Notes: a model not told the origin generated them from the sequence alone. A stretch of 64,000 bases of DNA from Bacteroidota bacterium (GCA_025356715.1 JANXRU010000146.1:1-64000); one strand, 5' to 3'; numbered from the stretch's first letter, positions 12,489 through 21,569 are shown. Translations and numbers: made by a program.

Positions 12489-13583
12489 TTATGCACTTTT
12501 GTTAGGAAGGGTTACAGTAAATTCTGTTCCTACGTTTTCGGTAGATTTTACTTCTATTTCTCCACCAATTCTTTTTAGAGTATCTTTTACATTGTACAAA
12601 CCAAATCCCGAACCAAATGCTTCGTTGGTTGCTCTATAAAACATATTAAATATTTGATCGATGTAATCTAGTTCGATACCAATTCCATTATCTTTAATGG
12701 TTATTATTGCTTTGTATTTGTTTTCTACAATTGATATTTCAACCCATTTATCTTCATTATCTTTTCGTTGGTATTTAAAAGCATTCGAAAGCAAATTATT
12801 GATAATTAATTTGATGCTCAATGTATCGGATTTGAATTTTCCAGTTTGTGTAACTTGAGTTTTTAATGTAATGCTATTTACTTTTTCATTTAGTGTATAA
12901 ATATCTTTCATATCATCCACCATTTCTTGAAAATCTATGCTTCTTATTTCAAGTTCGCCTCTATTAATTCTATAATAATCTTGGATGCTATCAATAAACT
13001 CATCTAATTTTTCGGCAGTTTCCTTAATCCAGCCCAATAGTTCTTTTGCTTTAGCAGGATTTTCTTCTTTTTCAAGTATATCAATTGCTCCTTTAAAACT
13101 CATCATAGGACCTTTTAAATCATGAGTTACACTATGTGCAAATTTGTCTAAATCATCATAAGCTTTTTTGAGTTCTTTATTTTTTATGGCCAACAAAGAA
13201 GTGGTTAAATAAAATTTATGTGCTTCATCAATGGCGGTAATAATATCATTTTCAACCCAAGGTTTTTTAATATATCTAAAAATATGCCCCCTATTAACGG
13301 CATCAATAATTGATTCTATATCGGTATATCCAGTAATTAAAATTCTAACAGGATAAGGAAATTTACTTCTTAGGATTTCAAACAACTCTACACCGGTTTT
13401 CTCAGGCATTCGTTGATCAGAGAGTATAACTTGAATATCAGGATTTTCATCAAAAATTTTTAACGCCTCAGCATGGTTACTGGTTGTAAAAATTTCATAT
13501 CTAAACCTAAATGATGCTTTAAAACCAATTAAATTTTCTTCTTCATCATCAAGGTATAATATTTTTATTTTAGGATTTTCCAC
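12489..13583 (-). CDS. Receiver domain fused to a histidine kinase
   Basis: The 364-residue protein has an N-terminal receiver (about 6-120) with D56 in SDQRMP and K108 in IKKPW, a short helical linker, a HisKA helix with H154 in VTHDLKGP, and an ATPase domain with DNGIGI (298-303) and GSGFGLY near 325. No membrane segment is visible, so it is probably cytoplasmic and takes its input through the receiver, perhaps from the membrane kinase encoded just upstream. Its receiver closely resembles the whole divergent receiver gene at 17659. The start is GTG, 11 bases after the previous stop. Confidence 0.9.
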   Translation of the reverse strand: MENPKIKILYLDDEEENLIGFKASFRFRYEIFTTSNHAEALKIFDENPDIQVILSDQRMPEKTGVELFEILRSKFPYPVRILITGYTDIESIIDAVNRGHIFRYIKKPWVENDIITAIDEAHKFYLTTSLLAIKNKELKKAYDDLDKFAHSVTHDLKGPMMSFKGAIDILEKEENPAKAKELLGWIKETAEKLDEFIDSIQDYYRINRGELEIRSIDFQEMVDDMKDIYTLNEKVNSITLKTQVTQTGKFKSDTLSIKLIINNLLSNAFKYQRKDNEDKWVEISIVENKYKAIITIKDNGIGIELDYIDQIFNMFYRATNEAFGSGFGLYNVKDTLKRIGGEIEVKSTENVGTEFTVTLPNKSA

Positions 13584-13594
13584 GCGATACGAAT

Positions 13595-15790
13595 TTATGA
13601 TAATTGTTGAACTAAAGGAATTTCAATTATAAATTCTGTTCCTTCATCCAAAACAGAGTTTACCTGAATGCTTCCATTATGCTTTTTAATGATATTATAA
13701 ACTATTGATAATCCCAATCCAGTTCCCTCACCAACAGGTTTTGTTGTATAAAAAGGTTCAAACAGTTTATGCTTTGTAATTTCGCTCATTCCAATTCCAT
13801 TATCTGCAATAATAATATGTAGGTTATTGCCTGTGAAAATTGTTGACAGGGATATTTTGCCTCCATCAAGTTCTCCAAATTTCGATTTAACAGCATAAAT
13901 GGCATTTGAGATAATATTTAAAAAGATTTGATTTAATTTTCCAGGATAACAATCCACGATGCAATGAGGTTGGTATTTTTTAATTATTTTTATTTTGTTG
14001 GATAACAAATTATTTACAATAGTAATGGTTGAATCTAAGCCTTCATTAATATCGGCTTTTTTCAAATCATCTTCATCCAATCGAGAAAACACACGCAGTC
14101 CTTTTACAATTTCAGCGGTTCGAGATGATCCTTCGTTAATTCCTTTCAGTAAAAAATCAATTTCGGTTTTTAGATAATCAAAATCAATTTCGGTTTTTAA
14201 TTCTTTTATTTTTTCTTGTTTTTCTTGTTCAGTTAAATCTAAAATGGAAAGGGTTTCAATTTTATTTAACAGTTCAAGCACCATATCTACATCACGCTTC
14301 AAAGGTTTTACGTTGGATGTAACAAAATTTATTGGATTGTTTATTTCATGGGCAATGCCTGCTGTAAGCTGACCAAGTGATGCCATTTTTTCTGATTCAA
14401 CAAGTAAGGCTTGAGCTTCTTTTAATTCATGTAAAGTTGAATTTAGTTGTGTATTTGATTCGTTGAGTTCAAATGTTCGCTCGTTCACTTTTATTTCCAG
14501 TGTTACATTTTGTTCACGAATAATTTTTTCGTTTTCTTGAGCAGATGCTAATGCTTCTTTTTGAGCAAGTTCTTTTTCTTTTCTAAAAATATTTATCTTA
14601 TCGGCAAGTGCAAATGAAAGTAGCAAAGTTTCAGATGCTGAACCCCACTGAAGTGATGAATTGGTAAAAAGATTACTTGGTATGACACTGAAATTTTTTA
14701 AAATAAATAATACTAATGCAGCTATAAAAATAGACCAAGCCAACAAGAAGAATTTTGCAGGTCGATAATTTTTTAAGGAAACATATATAGAAAAAACTAA
14801 CGCATAAATACTCACTAATAATCCCACAATATCGAGCAGTTTAAATGCTGTTTGATGATATCCCAAAGTATAACTTAAAAATATGGCGATATAACCCGTA
14901 TAAAAAAAATATAACCCTTTGTGTAAGTATGGAGCGTGATGTTTAAGATTTAGAAAACCAGAAGCAAATGAAATGGCTCCAATTCCAGAAATTACCGAAC
15001 TGATAACAATAATTAATGTATTTAAATTTGGTGTATCTACAATAATAAAACGCATAAAAAAACCACTCAGCCCAGCTTGTGCAATGGCAATAAACAATAC
15101 ATAAATAACGTAATACAAATAGTTTTTGTCTTTAACAGATAGATAAACAAATAAGTTATACAAAAACATAAACATCATGATGCCAATGTATATAGCTATT
15201 AAAATATTATAGTTGGTAGAGTTGCGGTAAAAATCTTTAATAGTACTAATTTGAATGGGAACTAATAATTGAAGTTCGCTATTGATAAATAAATAAATTT
15301 CAACACTATCGTTTTCATTTAAATGGGGTAAATAAAATGAAGGGTATTGATGTAATATTTGTTTGGCATAACTTGGGTTTTGATTACTTATTTGCATTGA
15401 ACTCCAAGCAGCGTTATTCTTTTTATAGTAAAATGTGATATTATCCAGCAGCGGATTTTCAATACTTAAAATATAGTTTTGGGTATGTTGTTTAGCAATA
15501 AAACTAAACTTAAACCAGCAGCCATTTTTTTGATAGGCAAGATTGATAAAATTTTCTTCAACTTTTTTGAATAAATTATTATTTAATGCCTTGTTAAAGG
15601 TTATTGATGAGTTGGAGTCTATTAAATATTCAATATCACTTTTTAATTTAAGTTGACCTTCGGGAAAAGTAATAATCGACACTGCATTTGATGCAAATGC
15701 AAGTGCAAGAACGCAAATTAGAGTACTCGTAATTCGTTTAATGATGAGCTTAATTTTTATTTTTAAGTTTAAATTCATTTTTATTTGCAT
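13595..15790 (-). CDS. 7TMR-DISM sensor histidine kinase
   Basis: The 731-residue protein has a signal-like N-terminus, an extracytoplasmic beta domain (about 45-185, 7TMR-DISMED2 type), seven or so membrane helices (about 190-395), a coiled coil (about 400-465), a HisKA region with H481 in AHEINNP, and an ATPase domain with N-box near 629, DNGIG (663-667) and GTGLGLS (689-695). It is likely an inner-membrane sensor for a periplasmic ligand. The ATG at 15790, or another at 15778, overlaps the previous gene by 41 or 29 bases, suggesting translational coupling to the acyltransferase-like gene. Confidence 0.9.
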   Translation of the reverse strand: MQIKMNLNLKIKIKLIIKRITSTLICVLALAFASNAVSIITFPEGQLKLKSDIEYLIDSNSSITFNKALNNNLFKKVEENFINLAYQKNGCWFKFSFIAKQHTQNYILSIENPLLDNITFYYKKNNAAWSSMQISNQNPSYAKQILHQYPSFYLPHLNENDSVEIYLFINSELQLLVPIQISTIKDFYRNSTNYNILIAIYIGIMMFMFLYNLFVYLSVKDKNYLYYVIYVLFIAIAQAGLSGFFMRFIIVDTPNLNTLIIVISSVISGIGAISFASGFLNLKHHAPYLHKGLYFFYTGYIAIFLSYTLGYHQTAFKLLDIVGLLVSIYALVFSIYVSLKNYRPAKFFLLAWSIFIAALVLFILKNFSVIPSNLFTNSSLQWGSASETLLLSFALADKINIFRKEKELAQKEALASAQENEKIIREQNVTLEIKVNERTFELNESNTQLNSTLHELKEAQALLVESEKMASLGQLTAGIAHEINNPINFVTSNVKPLKRDVDMVLELLNKIETLSILDLTEQEKQEKIKELKTEIDFDYLKTEIDFLLKGINEGSSRTAEIVKGLRVFSRLDEDDLKKADINEGLDSTITIVNNLLSNKIKIIKKYQPHCIVDCYPGKLNQIFLNIISNAIYAVKSKFGELDGGKISLSTIFTGNNLHIIIADNGIGMSEITKHKLFEPFYTTKPVGEGTGLGLSIVYNIIKKHNGSIQVNSVLDEGTEFIIEIPLVQQLS

Positions 15791-16484
15791 CTAATATTTC
15801 AAGATCCCATTCAATATCAATTTCCCTTGTTCGGTATGGAACTAACTCTCTGCAAAACTGTTTAGGTTGCAATCTCAATGATCTAATTTTTTCAACTTCA
15901 TATGGGTCGGCAGTGCTCAATTTTTCAGTATCTTCTAATAAAACAGCTGTTGCTAATAAGTCCTCTTTGGGATAATAAAATGTGCCATGATTTCCCAATT
16001 GATCAACAGTAATACATCCAACGCGTTCAGAAAATTTAACGGTGTATGGAGCACATAATGCCCAAATGGAAGAAATTCCAATTTGTTCGGCAATAGCAAT
16101 ACCGGCACGTGTAATAAAAAAAGCCCCAATTCCCAAACCTGATGCTTCTCTTGAATTCCATGAACCACATAATTCACCAGTTCCGTCTTGGCTTAAAATT
16201 TTTACCATGTTGTAAATTTTTTCATCCATATATCCTGTGGCTTCTTCAATGGGCAAAGGAGTAATTCCATTAGCTACATTAACTCTGGCTCCTCCATAAA
16301 CTTTTTGTTTATCTAATGATTCAACAATAATCGCAAATGATGCTGGATTATACATCCATTCATTTTTTGAAGAAGTTACTTGATTAACTCCAACCAATTC
16401 CAACACATGTCTGTGCCCTTCAATAAATTTAAGGCAAGCTTCTGGGTCGGTTGTTGCTCTAAAAGCTCTTATACGACAGTGCAT
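15750..16484 (-). CDS. GNAT/autoinducer-synthase-like acyltransferase, tentative
   Basis: The 244-residue protein looks like a diverged GNAT or N-acyl amino-acid synthase fold. YGGARVNV is followed by LPIEEATG (a beta strand with acidic residues), then ELCGSWNSRE-SGLGIG-AFFITRAGIAIAEQIG resembles the acyl-CoA binding turn and helix, and YTVKFSERVGC resembles the last GNAT strand-turn. The assignment is by eye and weak; a structure prediction would settle it. It starts 3 bases after the ThiF-like gene and overlaps the kinase gene, so it is firmly part of this operon. It may make or attach an acyl group used in signalling, which is speculation. Confidence 0.45.
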   Translation of the reverse strand: MHCRIRAFRATTDPEACLKFIEGHRHVLELVGVNQVTSSKNEWMYNPASFAIIVESLDKQKVYGGARVNVANGITPLPIEEATGYMDEKIYNMVKILSQDGTGELCGSWNSREASGLGIGAFFITRAGIAIAEQIGISSIWALCAPYTVKFSERVGCITVDQLGNHGTFYYPKEDLLATAVLLEDTEKLSTADPYEVEKIRSLRLQPKQFCRELVPYRTREIDIEWDLEILDANKNEFKLKNKN

Positions 16485-16487
16485 ATC

Positions 16488-17549
16488 TTAGAAAATTAAT
16501 TTTTCAAGATCAATATAAAATCTACCGGAATTTTGATGTTGCTGTAATAATATTCTTCGTGTAATATCAGTTGTGATTGCTCCTCCTAATACCACTGATG
16601 ACGCTAATTGCGGCCAGGTTGTAATTGTTTTTCCAATTTCTGTCATAGAGTATTTTAATCTATCTGAGCAATTTTCAAATGAAACAAGTTTCATCAGAAT
16701 TTGGATTCTTTCATTGGCATCAATATTTTTTAAATGTAATAAATTTTCTTCGTTTATCAACCCGTGGAAAATTGGTCGGTTGGGTTCAAGGTCAAATCGT
16801 TCAATATCCAACATCCCTTTATCATTGGTATCCATTACCACAGGTAGAGCTATTTTTCTGGCGTATAAGCGAGTAGCAACTTTTATTTCCAAACTATCAC
16901 ATACTTCAATAGCGATATCTAATTTACCATCACCTTCAAAAAAATCGGAAATATTATTTTCTGTAATGCCTTCATCAAAAATTTTAACAGAAATAAATGG
17001 ATCAATTTCTGAAATTTCTCGTGCGGCAAAAATTACTTTTGGTAAACTTAGGTTATGTAATCCGGTTCTTATTCTGTTTAAATTACTTAGTTCGAGTGTG
17101 TCAAAATCGGCTAACCTAATTTCGTTGCAAATGCGTTCTGTTGCTATTGTTAGCGCAATTGAGTGTCCAACGGATAAACCTATTACACCTATTTTTTTTG
17201 ATGAAAGTATAGTCATTTCATCAGGTGTAATTTTATATTTATTTCTACTCGTTCTTAATTCGATAAATTCTTTTTCATCAAGGATATGAATTAAATTTTT
17301 GTTCCAAGGATAATATGCCCAAATGCCATAATTTTCTGTTGATATATGATTAATATGTTCAGCGATAAGTTGGGCATATTCTTGTTCATTTAATATTCTT
17401 TGAGGATTTTTTGACTTTATTAATTCTCTTAGTTGAGAATCTATTGTATCAATAACATTTACTAAATTATCTTTTCTTAAGGTGTTCAATAATTCAGTAT
17501 CATCAGGCTTCACAAATATTGGTTTGTATTGATACGATTTATTTTTCAT
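16488..17549 (-). CDS. ThiF/E1-like adenylyltransferase
   Basis: The 353-residue protein has about 120 N-terminal residues of unknown type and then a ThiF/MoeB/E1 domain. Seen are a degenerate nucleotide loop (IGVIGLSVGHS), the ADFDTLELSNLNR signature with acidic residues and the conserved Asn and Arg, and a DTNDKGMLDIERFD segment. Zinc Cys-x2-Cys pairs and an obvious catalytic cysteine are missing. The GLSVG form resembles the E1 half of Rv1355c-type proteins, but no nitroreductase domain follows. Such enzymes adenylate a C-terminal carboxylate. The ATG at 17549 is preferred to a TTG at 17582, which would lie at the predicted transcription start. It heads the operon. Confidence 0.75.
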   Translation of the reverse strand: MKNKSYQYKPIFVKPDDTELLNTLRKDNLVNVIDTIDSQLRELIKSKNPQRILNEQEYAQLIAEHINHISTENYGIWAYYPWNKNLIHILDEKEFIELRTSRNKYKITPDEMTILSSKKIGVIGLSVGHSIALTIATERICNEIRLADFDTLELSNLNRIRTGLHNLSLPKVIFAAREISEIDPFISVKIFDEGITENNISDFFEGDGKLDIAIEVCDSLEIKVATRLYARKIALPVVMDTNDKGMLDIERFDLEPNRPIFHGLINEENLLHLKNIDANERIQILMKLVSFENCSDRLKYSMTEIGKTITTWPQLASSVVLGGAITTDITRRILLQQHQNSGRFYIDLEKLIF

Positions 17550-17586
17550 ATTTTTAAGATGTTTAATTTTGCGAGGAGGCAAGTAT

Positions 17587-17594
17587 CAAATTTA
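17587..17594 (-). promoter_or_regulatory. -7 element upstream of the ThiF-like gene
   Basis: The minus strand reads TAAATTTG, a full match to TAnnTTTG, 37 bases before the ATG at 17549. No clear -33 TTG is seen at the expected distance, so the promoter is plausible but not complete. Confidence 0.45.
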
Positions 17595-17658
17595 TTAATC
17601 TGAATAACTTGCGAAAAATAACTATTTGTTTTAAGTTTACGCCACTTATTTATTAGAT

Positions 17659-18126
17659 ATGGCTGATAAAATGATTAGTATTCTATACATAGATGATGAA
17701 GTAAATAATCTTCAATCGTTTAAGGCAACCTTCAGACTAAAATATAATATTTATATTGCCATTAGTGGCGAAGAAGCTAAAGAGGTTTTGAAAAATAATT
17801 CCGATATCGAAATTATTATTACCGACCAACGAATGCCAAATATGACAGGTGTTGAATTTTTGGAATCTATTCTTGAGGAGCATCCTGAGCCAATAAGGAT
17901 TCTTTTAACTGGATATGCAGATTTGAATGCGGTAATTGATGCGGTTAATAAGGGAAAAATATTTCATTACTTGAGCAAACCTTGGAACGAAGAAGAAATA
18001 ATTAAAACAGTAGAGGTTTCTCATGAGTTATATGAAAAGAGAGAATTAGAGAAGACATATACCAACAGTGTGGAAACAGTAAACAGCCAATTAGAGTTTT
18101 TACTTAGACAAAAACTGCTTTCTTAA
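17659..18126 (+). CDS. Response regulator receiver protein, divergent
   Basis: The 155-residue protein is a receiver domain (about 6-120) with D56 in TDQRMP, a TGYAD threonine site and the lysine in LSKPW, plus a short helical tail with no recognisable output domain. It is strikingly similar to the receiver of the kinase encoded at 12489, including the FKATFR and AVIDAVNKGKIF segments, so the two are paralogues. It is transcribed away from the ThiF-like gene with 109 bases between the starts. It probably exchanges phosphate with one of the two kinases of this cluster. Confidence 0.9.
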   Translation: MADKMISILYIDDEVNNLQSFKATFRLKYNIYIAISGEEAKEVLKNNSDIEIIITDQRMPNMTGVEFLESILEEHPEPIRILLTGYADLNAVIDAVNKGKIFHYLSKPWNEEEIIKTVEVSHELYEKRELEKTYTNSVETVNSQLEFLLRQKLLS

Positions 18127-18131
18127 AAGGC

Positions 18132-18314
18132 TTATTTCAAATCTTTATTATTTTGCATTTCAAATCGTTTTTTGTCTTGATCTAATTGATCCGATTTTTG
18201 TTTTTGCTCTTGTTTTTTCTTATCAGCGTTAGCTGCTTTTTTGGCACTTCCACAAGATGCAACTGTTGATGCAATTGCAATACATATGATTGATTTTAAC
18301 AGGATAGTTTTCAT
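18132..18314 (-). CDS. Small lipoprotein with charged tail
   Basis: The product is 60 residues: a lipoprotein signal with lipobox ASC at about residue 21, then a Lys/Gln/Asp-rich tail that is likely helical or disordered. I chose the ATG at 18314 because it gives a clean signal peptide; a longer reading up to 18362 would overlap the neighbour and add a non-signal-like prefix. It is convergent with the receiver gene ending at 18126. The function is unknown. Confidence 0.65.
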   Translation of the reverse strand: MKTILLKSIICIAIASTVASCGSAKKAANADKKKQEQKQKSDQLDQDKKRFEMQNNKDLK

Positions 18315-18358
18315 AACAAAAATTTTAAAGCGTGAATTTACAAATACATTGCCAAAAG

Positions 18359-19303
18359 TCAATTCAAATATACTTCTGTAGCCCCTCCACCAAATTTTAA
18401 CGTGTCAGCGTCATGGTATGAGTTTACTAATTGTTTTTGTAATCCTAAATAATTTCTAATTTTATTTTTAAGAAAATGATTGCCCACGCCATGAATAAAA
18501 ACAATACTCTTCATCTTGTGTACATGAGCCATTTCCAAACTTTTTGTGAATGCTTCCATTTGTAATGAAATCATTTCTGTTGGGTTTAAGGAAGAAATAT
18601 TGACAACTAATTTTTCGATATGTAGATCAATAATGGATGATGGTTTTTTATCAAATGAAATTTCTACTTCTTGCTTTTCGGTAAAATCTTTTTCTTTCAA
18701 TTTTTTCAAATCGAGTGTGGGTGTTTTATCATTTTCAATTTTTAGAAGATACGCTTGTCTGTTTAAAAAAAAGGTGTGTTTAAATGATGCGTGAAATTCT
18801 TTTGCACTAAACGTTATCGAATAATTAATGGGTAGTAAAAGTTTGTCGGGTTGTTTATTAATTTGAATAAATTGAAAATGGAATTGTGGCCATACGCTAA
18901 ATTTTTCCAAATCATATCGTCCTAATTCAATGGTTTCGTTCAACACTAATTTCCCCGATTTTTTTAATTGGAACCCTTGCTTATTTTTTTCATAAAATGC
19001 GAATAATATTTCTTCGGAATCACTGTTGTATAATTTAAAATCAAGTAGCACATCATTCATTCTGTCAAAAGCAATATATATTCCTTGATTGGCTTTTAAG
19101 TCTTTATTTACAAGCTTCTCAATTGTGTTTTCTTCTGATTTATTTTGTATTCCAGTAACTTTTACCAATTGAGAAATAGGCACAGGAATTTCAAAGTCAT
19201 CGTCAATTGTAACACCTGCATTACTTCCGTTTATGTTAGTTACAATGCCTTCTAAATTTTCATTCAAAAATCTTACTTTATCGCCTAATTTTATTGTGTT
19301 CAT
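18359..19303 (-). CDS. DUF2027 protein with C-terminal Smr domain
   Basis: The 314-residue protein starts with a small KOW-like beta region (VRFLNENLEGIVTNI), has a DUF2027-type beta-rich middle (about 70-200), and ends with an Smr domain (about 225-314) showing DLHIEKL and SIVFIHGVGNHFLKNKI. Smr domains, named from MutS2, are often nucleases or RNA/DNA binders. Here the usual GxG loop appears as GVGN. The combination is characteristic of Bacteroidota. Its ATG overlaps the previous gene's stop by four bases (ATGA), so the two are translationally coupled. Confidence 0.85.
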   Translation of the reverse strand: MNTIKLGDKVRFLNENLEGIVTNINGSNAGVTIDDDFEIPVPISQLVKVTGIQNKSEENTIEKLVNKDLKANQGIYIAFDRMNDVLLDFKLYNSDSEEILFAFYEKNKQGFQLKKSGKLVLNETIELGRYDLEKFSVWPQFHFQFIQINKQPDKLLLPINYSITFSAKEFHASFKHTFFLNRQAYLLKIENDKTPTLDLKKLKEKDFTEKQEVEISFDKKPSSIIDLHIEKLVVNISSLNPTEMISLQMEAFTKSLEMAHVHKMKSIVFIHGVGNHFLKNKIRNYLGLQKQLVNSYHDADTLKFGGGATEVYLN

Positions 19304-20064
19304 TTATCAGTTACTATTAAAATTTCTTTTAATCTATTTGCTAAAACAATTAGATATTTATCGTTTATTTCTTTCATGGTATTTTCATTTCCACCTTTTA
19401 TTGTGAGTGTTTCTGCCCGTAATAAATTTCCACTTTTGTCAAACAAATTATAATGCAAAACATATTCGCGTTTGTATTCTTGTTTCATCCATTCAATAGC
19501 ATTTTTGTTATTGGTGTTAATTTCAAATTGGCTGATAAACAGAATGTATTTTTCGTTATATTTTTTATTGAGCGATTTAAACAATTCTGGATCACCAATC
19601 ATGGCAAGCATCACAGCCGAATCACTAACCCAAAATGTTTGGTCTTTTGATTTGCGAGAAAATTTATCAAGCAATTGTTTTACTGCCGATTTTTCTTCTA
19701 CACCTTTTTCTTTCATGTACTCTTGTTTCATTTCGCGCGAGTAAACCGTGTAGCGAGTAGCAGCATAAATATGGTTTAAGTCTTGCTCACCATTTAAACT
19801 TGTGGCTCTCATTAAACTAATGGCATCAAAAGAAGCAAGCAATTGGTGATACACATTTGCTTCAACATTATTGCGCATTTCATTTCTCACGGTCATTTCA
19901 TTTAATTTAGAAAAGCGAGAAATATCTGGATCAGCATCCGAAAAATACATCATACTTTGATAAGGTATGATGAGCACTTTACTTGGTATTTTTATTGAAT
20001 CTTGCTGAGCAAAAGCAGAAATAAATGAAAAATAAAATGTTGAAAGGAAGATAAATTTTTTCAT
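19300..20064 (-). CDS. Secreted protein of unknown function
   Basis: The 254-residue protein has a Sec signal peptide ending near FAQQ (about residue 20) and no recognised domain. The mature part contains KVLIIPYQSMMYFSDAD early on, followed by a helical region and a strand-rich segment with YVLHYNLFDKSGNLL. It may be periplasmic. A TACATTTG element at 20084-20091 lies 19 bases before the ATG. It is coupled to the DUF2027-Smr gene by a four-base overlap. I do not recognise the family. Confidence 0.75.
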   Translation of the reverse strand: MKKFIFLSTFYFSFISAFAQQDSIKIPSKVLIIPYQSMMYFSDADPDISRFSKLNEMTVRNEMRNNVEANVYHQLLASFDAISLMRATSLNGEQDLNHIYAATRYTVYSREMKQEYMKEKGVEEKSAVKQLLDKFSRKSKDQTFWVSDSAVMLAMIGDPELFKSLNKKYNEKYILFISQFEINTNNKNAIEWMKQEYKREYVLHYNLFDKSGNLLRAETLTIKGGNENTMKEINDKYLIVLANRLKEILIVTDK

Positions 20065-20133
20065 GAGTTGATAAATGGATGTTCAAATGTAACTCATTAC
20101 ATACCTCATGAAATTAACATGTGCACATTGAGT

Positions 20134-21459
20134 TTATTTAACGATTAACTGCCAAATATCATTACCAAAAATAAGTACCATTAACGAAAGTAAAATAACC
20201 ATCCCAACGGTTTGAATACGTTCCATCCATTTATCACTGAGGGGTCTTCCAATTATCATTTCAATAATTAATAAAACTACATGTCCGCCATCTAGAGCGG
20301 GTATTGGTAAAATATTCATGAAAGCTAAGCCTAAAGAAATGAGTGCAGTAAATAACCAAAATCTACTCCAAATCCATTCGCCACCATAAAATTTTGCAAT
20401 CCCGATGGGACCTTGAACAGCTTTGTTTGCAGGAATATCACCATTAAAAATTTTGCCCCAGCCCTTTACTTGAAGTGAAATTGTTTCTCCAGCTCTTTTC
20501 AAACCCATTGGAAACGATTGAAAGAAACCATACTTAACAGAATCGTATTTCAAATCATTGGTTTCTGGACCAATACCAACTTTTCCTTCTTTGCTAATTT
20601 CTATTGGAAGTTTTAACGTATCAGTATTTCTAAGCACAGTAAAAACTGTTTTTGAATTGGCATATTGTTTTAATAATTGTTGAAACTCATCAAAAAATTG
20701 AAAAGAAGTTGTATCAACAGCAATGATTTTATCATTGATTTGTAGACCAGCTTTTTCAGCATTATTATTAGGTGCAATAGCTCCTACAAAAAATGTCATT
20801 CGTGGAGCAAAAAAAGCTGTTTTACCTTCTTCAGAGAATTTATTTGCAAAATCAGCAGGAAGTTTTACTTGGATATTTTCTCCATTTCTTTCAACAGTAT
20901 AAACTGTATTTTCTCCAAGTATTTCATCTGTACTTAAAGCATCCTCAAAATATTTTATTGTTTTTCCGTTTACAGAAATAAGTTTATCACCTTTTTGAAA
21001 TCCAGATTCAATAGCAAATTCAGAAGGAATTATTCCATATTGAATAGAACTGTTTAGAGTATTTTTTTCGCCATAACTATAAGTAAGCATGGCAAAAATA
21101 AAAATTCCTGTAAGCACATTCATTACCACTCCACCAATCATCACAATTAATCGTTGCCAAGCGGGTTTGCTTCTAAATTCCCAGGGTTGGGCAGGAAGTT
21201 TCATGGCTTCTTTATCCATACTTTCATCAATCATTCCTGCAATTTTTACATAACCACCAAGAGGGAGCCAACCAATTCCCCATTCGGTTTCTCCAATTTT
21301 TACGCTATATAATTTCTTTCCCCAAGCATCAAAAAAGAGGTAAAATTTTTCTACTTTAATTCCGAAAGCACGTGCTGCTAAATAATGTCCTAATTCGTGA
21401 AGTATTACTAAAATTGATATGCCCGCAATAAGTTGGGCTGCCATTATTAATCCTTGCAT
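20134..21459 (-). CDS. rseP: RseP-type site-2 zinc metalloprotease
   Basis: The 441-residue membrane protease has the zinc motif HELGH (H21, E22, H25) in its first transmembrane helix, two PDZ-like regions (about 130-200 and 210-280), and the second catalytic signature around NILPIPALDGGHV near residue 385, with a final hydrophobic helix. RseP cleaves anti-sigma factors within the membrane and removes signal-peptide remnants. It lies downstream of dxr on the same strand, a common arrangement, though 110 bases of spacer with low-complexity words separate the two. Confidence 0.95.
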   Translation of the reverse strand: MQGLIMAAQLIAGISILVILHELGHYLAARAFGIKVEKFYLFFDAWGKKLYSVKIGETEWGIGWLPLGGYVKIAGMIDESMDKEAMKLPAQPWEFRSKPAWQRLIVMIGGVVMNVLTGIFIFAMLTYSYGEKNTLNSSIQYGIIPSEFAIESGFQKGDKLISVNGKTIKYFEDALSTDEILGENTVYTVERNGENIQVKLPADFANKFSEEGKTAFFAPRMTFFVGAIAPNNNAEKAGLQINDKIIAVDTTSFQFFDEFQQLLKQYANSKTVFTVLRNTDTLKLPIEISKEGKVGIGPETNDLKYDSVKYGFFQSFPMGLKRAGETISLQVKGWGKIFNGDIPANKAVQGPIGIAKFYGGEWIWSRFWLFTALISLGLAFMNILPIPALDGGHVVLLIIEMIIGRPLSDKWMERIQTVGMVILLSLMVLIFGNDIWQLIVK

Positions 21460-21460
21460 T

Positions 21461-21500
21461 TAGTTGTTAATTTTTAGTTGTTAGTTTTAGTTCGAGTGAA
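21461..21500. repeat. TTAGTTGTTA-type low-complexity word array
   Basis: The spacer between dxr and rseP holds repeated variants of TTAGTTGTTA and TTTTTAGTTG. Similar word arrays recur elsewhere (36261, 43308, 59880). No coding function is evident. Confidence 0.6.
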
Positions 21501-21569
21501 ATCAAGAACCAATTCATTATTTTAAGGGTGCGAAAATAGACTTTTAACTTGGAAAGCGGAATGTTAAAT

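Noticed and set aside
16488..17549. ThiF-like enzyme as part of a CBASS or Bil-type ubiquitin-like defence system
   Set aside because: There is no E2, JAB protease, cyclase or ubiquitin-like gene nearby; the neighbours are sensory kinases.
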